Notes: a model not told the origin generated them from the letters alone. Positions 10,743 through 22,959 are shown, counted from the stretch's first letter. The stretch: 64,000 nt of DNA from Pomphorhynchus laevis (GCA_012934845.2 WNNJ02000923.1:1-64000), one strand, 5' to 3'. Program-made: numbers and translations.

Positions 10743-10756
10743 AATTAATGTACAGG
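10743..10756 (+). repeat. 14-bp target-site duplication, right copy
   Basis: Exact repeat of 8762-8775. It is in frame with the PLE protein that follows (NVQDILRAINC). Confidence 0.8.
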
Positions 10757-11610
10757 ACATATTAAGAGCAATAAATTGTGTTGATGAAAATATTCAGTGG
10801 ACAATAGAATTAGATTATAGATTAACATTTTTAGATGTCATCGTTAGTAGAACGTCAAATGATATTTTAAAAACATCTATTTATTATAAAAAATTCAAAT
10901 AATTTAATTGTTTCGTGGAATACAAATGTCCAAACCTCTTGTAAACTATATGCTGCCAATTCTTTGTTTTTACGAAGTAAGATGATTGTTTCCGATTTAA
11001 ATGAACTTGAAACAACTAATAAGATAATTAAAATTCTTTGAGATAAAAACGGTTTTCATAATGGGAAATTAAAAAGGTTTTCTACAAAAGTACCAAAAAG
11101 GATAAACAAGTTGTTTCTGGCACAGAACGAGAAAATAAATACATAATATTACCATTTCTAAGTAATTTTTGAAATATTAATTTCAAAAGATTTTTTTTCA
11201 AACTCAAAACATTTAATACTTCAAATATTGTTTTGTATAATAGTAAAATACCAAAGTTACACAACATTTTGAAAAAGAAACCCAAATATGATAATGATGG
11301 AGTTATTTATAAAATTTCTTGTTTAAAATGCGATAAAATATATGTGGGTCAGACAGGCCAATTATTAGAGACTAGATTAAAACAACACAAAGACACAATC
11401 AAAAAGGTCCTATGTAGCGCTATTGAATACCATGGTTTAAATTTTGATTACAATATTGACTATATTAGCAAAAGAAACCAAGTGTTTAGGTAAAAAAAAT
11501 CTTGAGGCTTATTACATTCATAAAAACTCCAATATTATTATGCCGAATAAAAAACCTGACGTAACTTTAAATAATTGTAAAGATGTTGTAAACGATTCTT
11601 TTGTATAAAT
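10757..11610 (+). mobile_element. Penelope-like element with GIY-YIG endonuclease, 3' part
   Basis: Reads ELDYRLTFLDVIVS, the last RT motif of Penelope-type enzymes. At 11233-11493 it then reads GVIYKISCLKCDKIYVGQTG followed by R and KQHKD, the GIY-YIG nuclease signature with its CCHH-like cysteines. It ends near 11607 after NNCKDVV. Several frames are used, so it is broken, and the main RT catalytic region is absent. It is a different PLE lineage from the GIY-YIG-less family elsewhere in the window. Confidence 0.8.
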
Positions 11611-12404
11611 AATCTTTTCTATTTTATTTTTATACTTTATTTTATTTTAATTTTAATTATTATTTTTTATATTTTTTCTTATTATTTATTTATAAAAAAT
11701 AAAATAATGAAAAAGATAAAAACAATAAAAAAGTAATAACATGTTGTCAACTCAAACTACAGAATTTTATTAATTCTAGATTAACTAACAATCTGTGCAA
11801 ATGAGTTAAGAAACATGATTAAAGAATGTTCAACGGATTTAGCTAATATAATCAGAACATACCGCTTAAGCTGTTCACCGCTGTAAGGACAGTTTTTAGT
11901 CGTAATTGCACATAGACTCGTAATGTGAACTTGTCTAAAAAGGGTCAACGGTTATGTATTACACGTTATTGTAATAAACAGTTTTCACGCTTTAATAAAG
12001 TAATTTTAAACATAATCCCATCATGTTATCCATCTGATCGATAAAAAGTGGTTTCAGTACAATATAATGAAGTTTCATGCAATTTAAGAGAATTAAATTA
12101 TAGTTAACAATTTATTTTAAAATTGAATTATTCGATTCTAATATATATTTTCTATAGCACAAAATATTAAGTCTCGGTTAATTAATCTCCTTAATTCTTC
12201 AGCTATTTATTTGTTGAAAACTTTACGAAACATCATTGAAACGGAAGGTGCTCGGGGTCAATGTTAAATTATCAAAATTGAAATCGCAAGACGCATGAGG
12301 CCCCGCATGAGGTAGAAAATTTATTGAATTTTCGATTCCTGTTTGGAATCATCTTCAGAAATTGTAATTTGCTTGAACACTTATAAATTTTCGTCAGCGA
12401 CATG
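11611..12404. other. AT-rich spacer
   Basis: Only the 28-bp word shared with 8504 (near 11845) was noted. No gene seen. Confidence 0.4.
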
Positions 12405-13965
12405 CACTTAAGGCTTTCGAGCCACAACTTATCACAGTTGATTTGGCGAAGAAGGATATGAACATCTCCTATTCCTGATCAATGTTCTTTACCTTTTCTG
12501 GCAACCGAGAGAATTCTTTTCGGATGTAGCCAGAAAAACATTCTTTGAAAGAAACATCTGCAGACGCTACCAGCACGCTCTCACACAACGTTTAGGTTTA
12601 CCAGGCTTTTCTAGCATCCGATCCTGCCATCGAAGCTTACAAACAACAAGGTAGTGATCGGTTGACAGCTCAGCCCCTCTCTTCACACGAGTGTCCAGAA
12701 CATAACCTCGCAGATCATGTGCAACGATTGAAAAATTGATCATTGATCTTTGACTGAGAGAATTATGATGCCCTGTGCATCTATGGATCTCCTTGTGTTC
12801 AAACATAGGGTTGGTTATGCACAAACTTGTTCAGAGAACAAAATTGCAATAATTCAACACCAATCGCATTCTGATCATAGAGTCCGTTTTTACACAACAA
12901 AACCTTCCAAGACTTACTGTCGCTACCAACATGAACATTAACGTCACCCAATTGTACATGGGAATCTCCCACAGGCGTATTACCACGCAGAGCCTGAATA
13001 TCTTCCACTAAAACTGCCTATTCCGAGATAATGTTGGTCGCATACGCACACGCAACAGTTATCTCCTTTCCCTCTGACCACAAGTCTTAGAAACGCCAGC
13101 CTTTCGTTTACTGACTTAAACCTCTCTACCACGAAAGACAATCGGAGACTTGTAAGTATCCTTATACCCGCCTGCCGTCACTTTCCGTTGGTAACTTCAG
13201 AATAGTTCAAGGTCCAATCTGAATCCAAAAGTTTAGTTCCAGTTTCAGAATAGTAAAGAGAAGTAACTCCGACTATTTCAAGACCGAAGCGAACATTTTC
13301 TTTGACTATTCTGGTTTCTTCCCCGTCAGCGAGATGGCATTCCACGTTCCTACATGAAGGCTAGTTTGCTTCGAATGTTGATGCCTCTTTCGCTGTCTCC
13401 GTACAACTGCCTGGTCACACGGCACTCGACAATGAAATCTACTTCGGTCAGTGGTGAGTTGACCATTGTTCTTCGCACTTGATTTGTTTTGTAAATTTGT
13501 TGCTTGTCATTTTCGTTGTCTTGATTTGTATGTTCGGTTATCTCCGGTTCCCAGTATCCTTTGATGACCCAACATCGCTACTGTAAGGAGACTGGTCTCC
13601 GAGACTCTCTTCCGCCTTTTCGTCAATTTTCCAATCTGCCGTTGGGGTCATCGGAGTGATTTTGTTTGTTCGGCTATCTCCCGTTTCCGATATTCCTTTA
13701 TGAACAAACATAGCTACAGTAAGGAAACAGGCCTCCATGACTCTCTTCCACCTTTTCGTCCATTGTTCAATTCGCAGTTAGAGTTATCGGATGGATCTGA
13801 GATAGTTTATGAAATGACTATCTCTACGGCCAATGCAAGTCAGCCAATTATTTAGCCGTTGTTCGATGAATATCAAACATACGTTGCCTGGGCCGCTTCA
13901 CGAAAAGGTTAATTGGCATTAGGTGTCAGTTTAATACTTAATCGACTGTCACCCATATATGGTGC
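12405..13965 (-). mobile_element. RTE-like APE LINE, 5' half
   Basis: The minus strand gives, in order: a 5' leader shared with 60225-60330 (AAGTATTAAACT), an N-terminal frame with SLGDQSPYSSDVG (13538-13738; the copy at 60.4 kb has SLEDLSPYSSDVG), then an APE endonuclease with QLGDVNVHVGSD (12799-13008) and VLDTRVKRGAELSTDHYLVV (12567-12824), where SxDHY is the catalytic His region. The RT is absent. Frames are broken in several places. Confidence 0.75.
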
Positions 13966-13983
13966 CATTCGATTAATTATCAA

Positions 13984-15000
13984 TTAAATCAGCTAACTGA
14001 GTCTACGTATTTAATAAAATTATAAAATAAACAAAACATAATAATGCTAAATCAAAATTTAATAATTAAATAATAAAATTAATAATTGTTTTTAGATTTT
14101 CTATAATTTAAATCAAGTTAAAATAAAAAAATTGAAATTTAAAATAAACGTCATTATTATGAAGGGACTAATAAATAACAGAGGTTGTATCAGAATAAGA
14201 ATTAGAGGTCATCAGGAGGAACTGCTATGCTGTCAGGTTTCGGCCCCTAACTCCTTTACACAACATAGCAGCGGGGCCAAATACATGCTAATGATGTATT
14301 TCCTCTGATAAAACTATCTAGTATCTTATTCTTATACAGAGTATATTATTTATTATCCATCCATAAAAATTTGTCACTTAAGAGTTTAAATTTATTCTTT
14401 ATATTATTGTGTTGATTTATATATTTTACTATTTTCTGCTTGATGTTATTTTTATAGTAACCTAGTTTAAAATATGCATCTATTAAATTATTTAAATGAT
14501 TTTGAAGAAAGCCAATATCATTACATATTGTTGCAATTCTTAAAATTTCATTATTTAATGTATTATATTTTATATTATATGGTATGCATGAATGCTCATG
14601 CAAAAATATGTTTCTTGTAAATTTAAATGTCATCTTTACGATATAAATTAATAGTAGTTTTAGTTAATGTTAATTTAATGTTCATATCTAGATATACACC
14701 TTCTTTATCATTAATATTGGTTTTGTTAAGAATAAGGCTTTCTGGATAAATGTGCTCACTAATTGAATAAAAATTATTAGAATTAAATACACATATATCA
14801 TCAATGTGTCGAAACATATATTTCATATATTTATATTGTTTAGATTTAGTTTTTGCACAGTTATGAACAAATTCATATTCTATAAAGCTTAAAAACAAGT
14901 CAGCTATAAATGTCGATATATATTTTACGATTTTGTGTTTGATTTTATTTTCGTTGTAAGCAATTTTAAAATATGTACCTATTAATATAGATGCATATAT
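13984..15000 (-). mobile_element. PLE (GIY-YIG-less family), 3' copy
   Basis: Starts at the end word, then tail, folded module and the last ~190 RT codons (14346-14633 and 14623-14898), almost identical to 2750-3340 with one frame change near 14630. It stops abruptly at about 14910, where a diverged stretch of another PLE subfamily follows to about 15000. High likeness to the 2384-4925 copy suggests recent activity or local duplication. Confidence 0.8.
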
Positions 15001-15023
15001 AACTATATATTTGGGTTCCAGTT

Positions 15024-15109
15024 AGAAAATTACCGAAGATGCTAACAGAGGTTAGCGAAATATCAACAACTTTCCTCTTTTCTTTGATCCAGCTCCGATA
15101 ATTCATTAT
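15024..15109 (+). repeat. MITE, right half
   Basis: Contains GAAGATGCTAACAG and ends TTTGATCCAGCTC, matching the right half of 57387-57547. The left half is missing. Confidence 0.6.
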
Positions 15110-15229
15110 GAATAAATTTTACATGGACTTTTCTTGATTTGCTTAATTTTTAAAAATAATGGAGTCTGCTTACACAAAGAATTCAAATAGAAACATTTAA
15201 AGCGGAAATTTTTTAGGATAATTTGCTTT

Positions 15230-15560
15230 TTATTAGAATAAGATACACTAGATAATCAAATTCCATCAAAGGAAATAAGTCATTAGTATGTATTTGGCCC
15301 CGCTGCTATGTTGGGTCGAGGAATAGGGGCAAACACCTGATATAATAGTAGTTCCTCCTGATGACCTTTAATCCTTATTATAATACATCATATGCTATTG
15401 ACTATTATTTTAAATTTAAATTTAAAATTTTAACTTGATATAAATACAAATTGCATAAAATCTTATAAATTATTTATAATTTATCTTTAAAAAATTAAGA
15501 TAAATTTGTATAAAATTCTTAGTTATCTGATTTGTTCTACTGATAAGGTAATATAAGATA
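15230..15560 (+). mobile_element. PLE 3' tail copy
   Basis: Starts at AGAATAAGATAC, carries the folded module (GGCCCCGCTGCTATG at about 15297) and ends with a diverged end word near 15520-15540. No RT coding part. Confidence 0.75.
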
Positions 15561-16554
15561 AGATCGTGTATACATCGTCTAAATTATACACGATCTAAAT
15601 TATACACGATCTAAAGATTGTGTATAATTTTTCGGTTTTGTAGTAAAACCTGAGAATTATATTTTGTTTTATTCAATCTAAAAGCGCATCGGTTTTTAAA
15701 ATCACACATTTGACAATTTTTGGTTATTTAAATATATCATTAAAAGTTAGTTATATTTAAACTCCATTTATTCATCAAAAATCGTAAACTCAATTTATTA
15801 ATTTTTATAAAAATTAATAAATTACATTAATTATATTATATTATTTTTTAAATAATTAATAATAATTTGATCGTTTAACAATTTCTTGGGTTTTGTAGTA
15901 AAACTCGAGAATTTTATTTTGTTTCTCACATTTCCTAATTAATTATTAATTTTTAATAAATTAAAGGCTAATGTTTAGTAAAACATAATTCATAGTTAAT
16001 TGCAGTAATTAACAAAAAATACTCATTTATTTATCAAAAATCGTAAAGCAATCATAAGGCAAAAGTTATGGATGAACATTAAAGCATTAATAATTAAATA
16101 TTAATTTCATAAAATACAATTAAGCAAAATTTATTTTAAGTTCGTAAAGAGAACAAAAATTAAATATTACATTAAATATACATTCCACGCCAAGGTAGTA
16201 ATGATATCTATCTCATGTAGCTCTGAATTTGCTAGTATCCTATAGAGAACAATAAATAGTAAAGGACAAAAAATGTTAACTTTACAGCTTTCGTAGTTGT
16301 GTATTAACACCCATGTCGAATCGTTGTATTTTCATCAATGGGTTATTACTTAGATCCCTAAATAAACGAATAATGAGCAACAACAGCAGCACTGAAGTTG
16401 TTATGATAAAATTATAAAATATGCCGATCATCTATCGATATGTCAGGTTGCATCTACAGAATATATCAGAAACTAATTTATGCTCCACGATTATTCGCAT
16501 CCGCAAAGCACGTTCTATATTCGGATATTCAAAATTGATAATCCGAAAATATCT
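15561..16554. other. AT-rich spacer with short repeats
   Basis: A 16-bp word (CTAAATTATACACGAT) is tandem near 15576-15615. A 40-bp segment containing TTTTGTAGTAAAAC occurs at about 15632 and 15893. No gene was recognised. Confidence 0.45.
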
Positions 16555-17690
16555 GTATTTCTTGTCCTTTACCTCACTTCATTACTCTGGTTCTGGTACT
16601 CAACTTTTGGATTAATGTCGGACCTTGCATTATTCAAGAGTTGCTATGGAAGGCGTTGGCAGGCAGGTGTGGGGATACTCACAAAATCAAGGTTTTCGTA
16701 AGCTGCAGAGAAGTTTTGCCCCGAAATTAAAGGTTTGGGTATTTGAGACTTGTAGTCATAGGAGAAAAGGGGTTAATTATTGTGTACAACAAAAAATCTG
16801 CTAAGGTTGATGAGATTCGATTTGAGATTATGAAGTGGATTACAATACTCTTGAAGGTAGCACTAAAGTTAGAAACGGTTCTGGGTAATTTGCAAACCGG
16901 GGTGTTGATTTTAATCTATAAGGAAAGGAATCGAAAATATTGTCAAAATTATAGTGGCATTACACTTCTCAGCCTACTCGGTAAGCTATTTGCTATAATT
17001 CTTGAGTTAATGATACGACTGATAGTCGAGGGACAGTTACATGAGGATAAATGTAGCTTTCGTTATGGCCAAAGAACTACAGATCAGCCCTTCACACTTT
17101 CAACTACTCTAGAACACACCTGGTAGTACGCTCAACCAGTTCAAATGTCTTTTGTAAATTTGGAAAAGGCGTTCAACTGTGTATCAAGAGCTAGTTGAGA
17201 GATACACTTAATGATTACAAAGTTCCGCACTACCTCAGTGTAGCTGTAGCCTCTTTGTACAAACTAAGTATGAATTGTGCTCTTGTTTTAGGCAGGAAGT
17301 CTGATTCGTTTTCATTAGGTGTTGGGCTCCGTAAGGGCAGTCTACTGTAGCCACACTTGTTTTTTGAAAAAATTTACATAATTTCAAGACGAGCGGTTTG
17401 ACTGAGTATAGTCTCAAGTTTGGCAATATCAGAATATCATCTTTGCTTTCCACAGACGATGTTGTCTTGTTGGCTTCCGATAATGATGACCAACAATACT
17501 TGCTGAATCAATTTACGGAGGAATGCCAAACGGCCGATATGAATATGAAAGTAAGCAAATCCAAAACTCTATCTATCTGCTCTGCTCGGAACAAGATATC
17601 ATCGTTGATACCAATTCGTGATAAGTACTACCCTCAGTAAACTATTTCAAGTACTTAAGCGTCTTGTTATAACTAGCACACAAATTTCAA
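16555..17690 (+). mobile_element. RTE-like APE LINE, internally deleted copy
   Basis: Begins in the APE domain (SLHYSGSGTQLLD), then jumps to the RT: QTGVLILIYKERN and NYSGITLLSLLGKLF (16743-17126), and SLLSTDDVVLLASDNDDQ with the motif C aspartates (17398-17640, STDD where FADD is usual). Multiple frames; clearly dead. Same family as 60200-62030. Confidence 0.75.
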
Positions 17691-17809
17691 AAAATACCAA
17701 TCAGTAAAATTTATCTTTAAATCATTTGACTATTGATTTCGGTCTAATAAGCATATACTTATAATTTTAGTATGTTTATGCAATTTAAAATATACCAAAT
17801 AATACTTAC

Positions 17810-17881
17810 AATTCTTCCAGGTATTTCATTAGCTCCAAAAAACTCTTGTCGATAATATCAATCATATTTGACGAAACATTT
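17810..17881 (-). CDS. LRR exon (host gene)
   Basis: 72 bases between ATTTAG and GTAAGTATT; one leading base, 23 codons, two trailing bases. The product begins NVSSNMIDII and ends MKYLEE, one leucine-rich repeat. It is the left-most strong exon of the series. It lies between a dead LINE and the USP unit. Confidence 0.65.
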
Positions 17882-18007
17882 CTAAATTACGAAAATATAG
17901 TCTTATTGACAATTTGTAATACATTGTAAAGTGCAAGAACACACATCTTTCTAAAAAATTAATTTCTAAAAATGCTGGTAAAGCTGAACAAAATGAAGAT
18001 ATAAATG

Positions 18008-18347
18008 GAATATTCGTAACATTTTAAAATTCGTATTAACTGAATTGATAATTAAATTAATTGAACTTCATTTAGACAGCAAAACTTATTCAAAACTTAT
18101 AAAAATTTATTTACCTTGAAGTTTATACTAGTATTTGAACAAATATTAAATTGAAATTTAAACAAATTTAAAAAATGAGATCAGATAACTGAGTCTACAT
18201 ATTTTATCCGATAAAATAATAAAGATAAATTATAAATAATTATATAAGATTTTATACAATTTGTTATTATATCAAGTTCAAATTTAAAATTGAAATTTAT
18301 TTTTTCTAGTTGATTTTCCAGTGCAATTGAGAGAAACCCACTCAATA
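18008..18347. repeat. 340-bp direct repeat, left copy, flanking the USP unit
   Basis: Near-identical to 19560-19900, starting GAATATTCGTAACATTTTAA and ending CCCACTCAATA. The centre (18181-18300) is a PLE-family tail with the end word CTGAGTCTACATATTTT. The outer ~170 bp is not PLE tail as seen elsewhere. The paired repeats mimic the partial-LTR layout that PLE insertions often show. Confidence 0.85.
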
Positions 18348-18416
18348 TAATCTAGGTATACGTAAATCAACTAAATACAATACAATCACAAGTACAACAT
18401 AAAAGTGTTACAACTG

Positions 18417-19553
18417 TTAATGTTTTGCGCCCTCTATTGTTTCAGTCTCTTCATTGTCCGCCATTGTGAGCGGCTTCATGACTTCCTCCTTCTTTTTTGT
18501 CTTTTCGATGGGATTACCGAAGCTGCTTTTCTTACCATTCACTGTCTCGACTTTCGAATCCTTTTTCGGTTGTTCCGATTTGATTATCTTCTTCTTACGT
18601 TTTATGTCGTTCTTTTCACTCGACGCCGATTTTCCGTTCATATTCTCTTTCCTCCCCACTTTCTTTGATCGTTTTCTGTCTGATTTGGATTTCCGCTTGG
18701 ATCCTTTTCGCGCTTTACTGCTGCCAGTCGCCGCCGAGCGGACGTCACTTCTTTCTTCAGTCCCCGTCATCATCGTCTTTTCGTAGGGGGCTTCGCTCTG
18801 CTTCTCGCCTGACCCCTTCCTGTTTTTGCTCTTTTCGGCCTGGGGGCAAAACATCACGCCGCTCGTTTGTTCTGAGTAAACTTGACTCTTACAAAGATCC
18901 CTGTATTTATTCGTCAAGTGCATCTCTACATTGCACATATTTTTGTTTGCGGCTTTATCACTTCTTTGATAAAACAAGATGTATGCGGACCTTTGCCGAT
19001 CCTGCAGTAACTTGCTAAAGTCCTTGTACCGGTCCACAACGTCATCGTTAAAAGTAAACCAACGAATGACGGGGTCGTTGTTCTTAGATCCGTGTGGTAT
19101 CTGTGCACAGAGCACTTGCAGCCTGGCATCACAGATGTAGTGACCAAACTTCGGACAGAACCCCTCGTGGCTGATTATCGCGTGGAGTATATATTCAGTG
19201 GGTAACGAGGGTTGTACGCAATAATCATACATATTTAGATGTTCTGGAATAGCTACCTTTGTCATGAGCTTTGAAGTAACAATGTCACGGCTGCAGTCCC
19301 GAGTACTTGCGTCAAACACATTCGAGTAAGGACATGGCTCGATTCCGAAGCGCAGCAAGGAGATTATCAACATTGACGGAAGTGAGTTAATTTTTCGGCT
19401 GATCTTTACACCATACTTCCCGCAATGGATGCACATGAAACCGTCAACCATCTCATCACCAAACCTCTTTTGCACACAGGCATTTAGATCGCACTCATCT
19501 GGATAGTCAGTTTTCCATTCGGGCCGTGGCTGTGGGATTGAGTTAGCGTCTTT
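18417..19553 (-). CDS. Ubiquitin-specific protease (USP/C19) C-terminal fragment
   Basis: Frame open from the right repeat boundary to a TAA at 18417. The Met-like start at 19475 is a GTG; in-frame sequence upstream (RPEWKTDYPDECDLNACV) fits the USP fold, so it is a 5'-truncated piece. Counting from 19475: zinc-ribbon half CIHC (15-18), LPSMLIISLLRF (32-43), the catalytic His box GFCPKFGHYICD (105-116), WFTFNDD (139-145) and YILFYQR (165-171). The catalytic Cys box is absent, so it cannot be an active protease alone. A lysine-rich tail with nuclear-signal-like runs follows (KRKSKSDRKRSKK). No intron is seen. Retrocopy or element-borne gene are both possible. Confidence 0.8.
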   Translation of the reverse strand, partial: KDANSIPQPRPEWKTDYPDECDLNACVQKRFGDEMVDGFMCIHCGKYGVKISRKINSLPSMLIISLLRFGIEPCPYSNVFDASTRDCSRDIVTSKLMTKVAIPEHLNMYDYCVQPSLPTEYILHAIISHEGFCPKFGHYICDARLQVLCAQIPHGSKNNDPVIRWFTFNDDVVDRYKDFSKLLQDRQRSAYILFYQRSDKAANKNMCNVEMHLTNKYRDLCKSQVYSEQTSGVMFCPQAEKSKNRKGSGEKQSEAPYEKTMMTGTEERSDVRSAATGSSKARKGSKRKSKSDRKRSKKVGRKENMNGKSASSEKNDIKRKKKIIKSEQPKKDSKVETVNGKKSSFGNPIEKTKKKEEVMKPLTMADNEETETIEGAKH

Positions 19554-19559
19554 GACTTA

Positions 19560-19900
19560 GAATATTCGTAACATTTTAAAAATTGTATTAACTGAATTGA
19601 TAATTAAATTAATTGTTATTCATTTAGACAGCAAAACTTTTTTCAAAACTTATAAAAATTTATTTACCTTGAAGTTTAAACTAGTATTTGAACAAATATT
19701 AAATTGAAATTTAAACAAATTTAAAAAATGAGATCAGATAACTGAGTCTACATATTTTATCCGATAAAATAATAAAGATAAATTATAAATAATTATATAA
19801 GATTTTATACAATTTGTTATTATATCAAGTTCAAATTTAAAATTGAAATTTATTTTTTCTAGTTGATTTTCCAGTGCAATTGAGAGAAACCCACTCAATA
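19560..19900. repeat. 340-bp direct repeat, right copy
   Basis: About 97% alike to 18008-18347 and in the same orientation; the unit period is 1552 bp. The high likeness indicates a recent duplication or insertion event compared with the surrounding dead elements. Confidence 0.85.
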
Positions 19901-19901
19901 G

Positions 19902-20030
19902 ATGAAATCAATTCTATTCGCTGACGACATCGTTATACCTACTCGTATTCGTATTAGAAAGTGTACACAATTAGAAATTATGTCGTTAACATGCCAAACT
20001 TTCAAAAAATTTTAGAAAATAAAAGTTTAA
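19902..20030 (+). pseudogene. LINE reverse transcriptase scrap
   Basis: Reads KSILFADDIVIPTRIR, the palm motif C (FADD) of a LINE RT of a family not otherwise recognised here. It abuts the right USP repeat. Only about 40 codons remain. Confidence 0.55.
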
Positions 20031-20035
20031 AAATC

Positions 20036-20165
20036 AGATCAGATAACTTAGTCTTTGTATACGATTTATATTTATATCAAGTTAAATTTAAAATTGAAAT
20101 TTTAAATAAAAGTCAATTTTTATGAATTAAGTAATAAATAACACGCAATTTATATATCAAATGAT
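20036..20165 (-). mobile_element. PLE 3' tail scrap
   Basis: Diverged end word (AACTTAGTCTTTGTAT) plus the TTATTTATTACTTAATTCAT tail segment. It abuts the truncated C-terminus of the RLE LINE to the right. Confidence 0.55.
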
Positions 20166-22640
20166 TAGGACACCATCAGTTTCGCAGGGTAATGCGTGCA
20201 TCGTCGTAAAAACTTCACCGTACCAATCTTTAACCACTGTTGCATCTAAATCAATACCGTATTTTGCCACAAATGCGTCCCTGAATGCTTGATTTCTAAT
20301 TCTATAATCTCGTTTTTCGAAATAACGATTTGATAACCATTCTGAAGCTCCACTATTTTAAGCACACTCGAGGATACATTTTAAGTTTGTACGAGCTTGT
20401 GAGATTATGCGTTGCTTTCTCACAAGATGATAACTATCAATTTTTGACTTGATGTTCAATGTCAAAACTGCTTCGTGCGATGATAAATTTGATACTTCCG
20501 TATCACTGATGTATGTACCACATATTTCCAAGGAGGACTGATATGCCTCACAAACTACATCGTTTGGATCTAAAATTCCGAAACCTCCGTGTCTGAACGG
20601 TAGTGAACATATATGAGACAACTCATGCGACCAATTATTTACACCAAATATTTTCGGTAACAGACAATTGAATATATATTCTTTCAGCGATAGAAATGTT
20701 CCGGCTTCAATTGGTGTTGTCTAGAGAAGTGTGATTACCGAAATTGCAGACACTTTGATGACCCTGCATATCAAAATGTGCATCGACAGACGCAATCTCC
20801 GAAAGTTTATCAATATTTTAAAGCCATGCATGTATTTTTCGGTTATATTTTTCTTTACAAAATCTGACTGACCAATAAAAGATCACTGTAACTCAGACCT
20901 ATTAGCATTCACTTGAACCTGTGTTCTGTTAAATAATCTTGTAGGCGCGTCCAGCAGTTTCGGATATACAAGGAGTTTACACTTAATCGGATTTACACTG
21001 TAACCATATTTGGGTCCAACTTCCACAAGCACAGACCACAATCCCAAAATTTTGTCAAGTCCTCTGATGCAAGTGGCATCATCCGCGTTCCAACGGTGTA
21101 GGACGCTAGGAACACGACTTTTCAGTTCACTTATCAATGGGAATGTGGCTACTAAGAATGCGATCATAGCTAAAGGATCGCTTTGAGTTAATCACGATTT
21201 TGACATAATAACGCCGTCATGTAATACAAGTTCAGGATTTGAACTTGTATTACATAAAATCTGTGTAAGCGGAGGGCATACCGTATCCCTATTTACAATA
21301 AAAAGTGATAAGTTGACGTTGTTAAATGCATTTGTAGCATCGACAAAATCCATACGTGCTTAATTGTGGTCGTTAAATACTTTCTTAACAGTGTGAATTA
21401 TCTTCTCTTTGGAACAACGTTGCCCTACGCATTGTGTTCAGCTTCAACTACTGCTTGAAAGTCATTGATTGTTACTTTCATTAAAACCTTTTATATTAAT
21501 CTCCTTAGTAATTGCCCCACACCAATTGGACGAATTCTCGGGTTTTTGCATAGCGGTATAAGCCGACTTGCGAGTAGTCGTTTTATCGAACTATACGGTT
21601 TTCTTTTGTTACCAGCTGTATTGCAAATTTGGATACACTTTCGGCCAGTCTATGTGAACTCTATCTAAAGTCATTTAATAATGCTCGCCAGGCGCTCGTA
21701 TCCATGCCTGATGGGCCACCGCTCCCGTGCGTACGTCTTGATGCAATTTTAATATCACCTAGTCGAATATGAGCAAATGCGGCATCGCGATGTTCAATTA
21801 CTCCAGGTAGTTAATGGTGGAGAATCCGATCCATTAAAGTTTGCGAAGCAGGAGGGTGAACTAAAATTTTCCAGGTATCGTTATTCCGTCACATAGCTCA
21901 TTTGTATCCAAAACAGAATGTTCGATGTCCACAGCTTGTAAGGTTCTCATATCTGCAAGCACGCTTCTATGTGTAAGTAGCTCAGTGAATCGTGTGTGCC
22001 AATTGCATTTGCTTATACGCGGATTAAGCTGCTCGGTGTTCCTGATTTATAAATTTCTAGCTTCAATCATCAACATTCTTACTTTTGGGTCGTGCCACAT
22101 GTGTAATCTCCTTTCAAGAGTCTTCCTCAAAACCAACAGTATTATACAACCGGTCGCTGTAGCAATAGTTGACAGAATACACTAGCGATGTAAAACACAT
22201 TGTTAAAAGAAGATGTATTATGTGTCACATCCTTATACAGACGAGATAGGCGTTCGAAAAATAACGTACCAGCAGAACACTTTAGAAGACGAAACAGGTT
22301 CGGTCTCCAAAATTTCGTCTTCTCAGAAAATTTACGAAAATGTCAGTACTTGCATACATTACCAACTCATATTGTGGTGTTGAAGACTCATCTACAACAC
22401 TAGCAACTGCATTATTTGGTAATGACAGAGAAAAGACATTTACCGTGTTGGAAGTCGCCTGTATGCGGTCTCGATCATCAACTACATCTGCACTTGATTT
22501 ATTTCGACAGTTGTGCGCGAAACAATCAACAAATGAAACCTTTGATTTAGCACATCTGTATCCGCGACATACCGTAGTACGTCCGTTACAGTTACAGCAT
22601 AATCTTGACTGAGAGGACGGCTTTCCCTTAGGCATTGTGC
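20166..22640 (-). mobile_element. RLE-type LINE (YADD lineage), lacking its endonuclease
   Basis: N-to-C on the minus strand: cysteine-rich start MPKGKPSSQSRLCCNCNG (22282-22635), RT motif A FVDATNAFNNVN near 21330, palm motif C as RWNADDAT (20883-21167; Asn replaces the usual Tyr), thumb with FRHGGFGILD (20358-20621), then GASEWLSN and FRDAFVAKYG near 20300. It ends before the zinc/RLE region where PLE tail begins. Several frame breaks. A 15-bp-arm snap-back palindrome sits inside the RT at 21220-21254. Confidence 0.75.
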
Positions 22641-22955
22641 TGTGATTATATGTTCGTTGCTCGGGTTGTTAGCAGTGCACTTGAAAACGGGATGACTGTG
22701 TATGAAGCGACGTTCGATTGTTTGAATTGATTGTAATTGAATTGATTGTATTATCTTGTGTATATTATCTTGTACGTATTATTGTATGCGTTATCTCTCA
22801 AACTTTCTTTTCTCTTAAACTTTTTATAATAAGATTTTTTCTCACACTTTTTAATTTTTTATATATAAAACATATATTCAAAGATAGTACATAAAACAAG
22901 TGTTGCTCGAGAAATCCCCATACTTTTACCAGATTGTCGTGATGCTAATTGTAGT
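22641..22955. other. AT-rich sequence upstream of the LINE start
   Basis: Contains AATTGATTGTAATTG-type short repeats near 22720. It may be the 5' UTR of the LINE at 20166-22640. No gene. Confidence 0.4.
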
Positions 22956-22959
22956 GATG

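Noticed and set aside
18405-19018. Plus-strand frames opposite the USP
   Set aside because: Shadows of the lysine-rich USP tail read on the other strand (Phe/Ser-rich).
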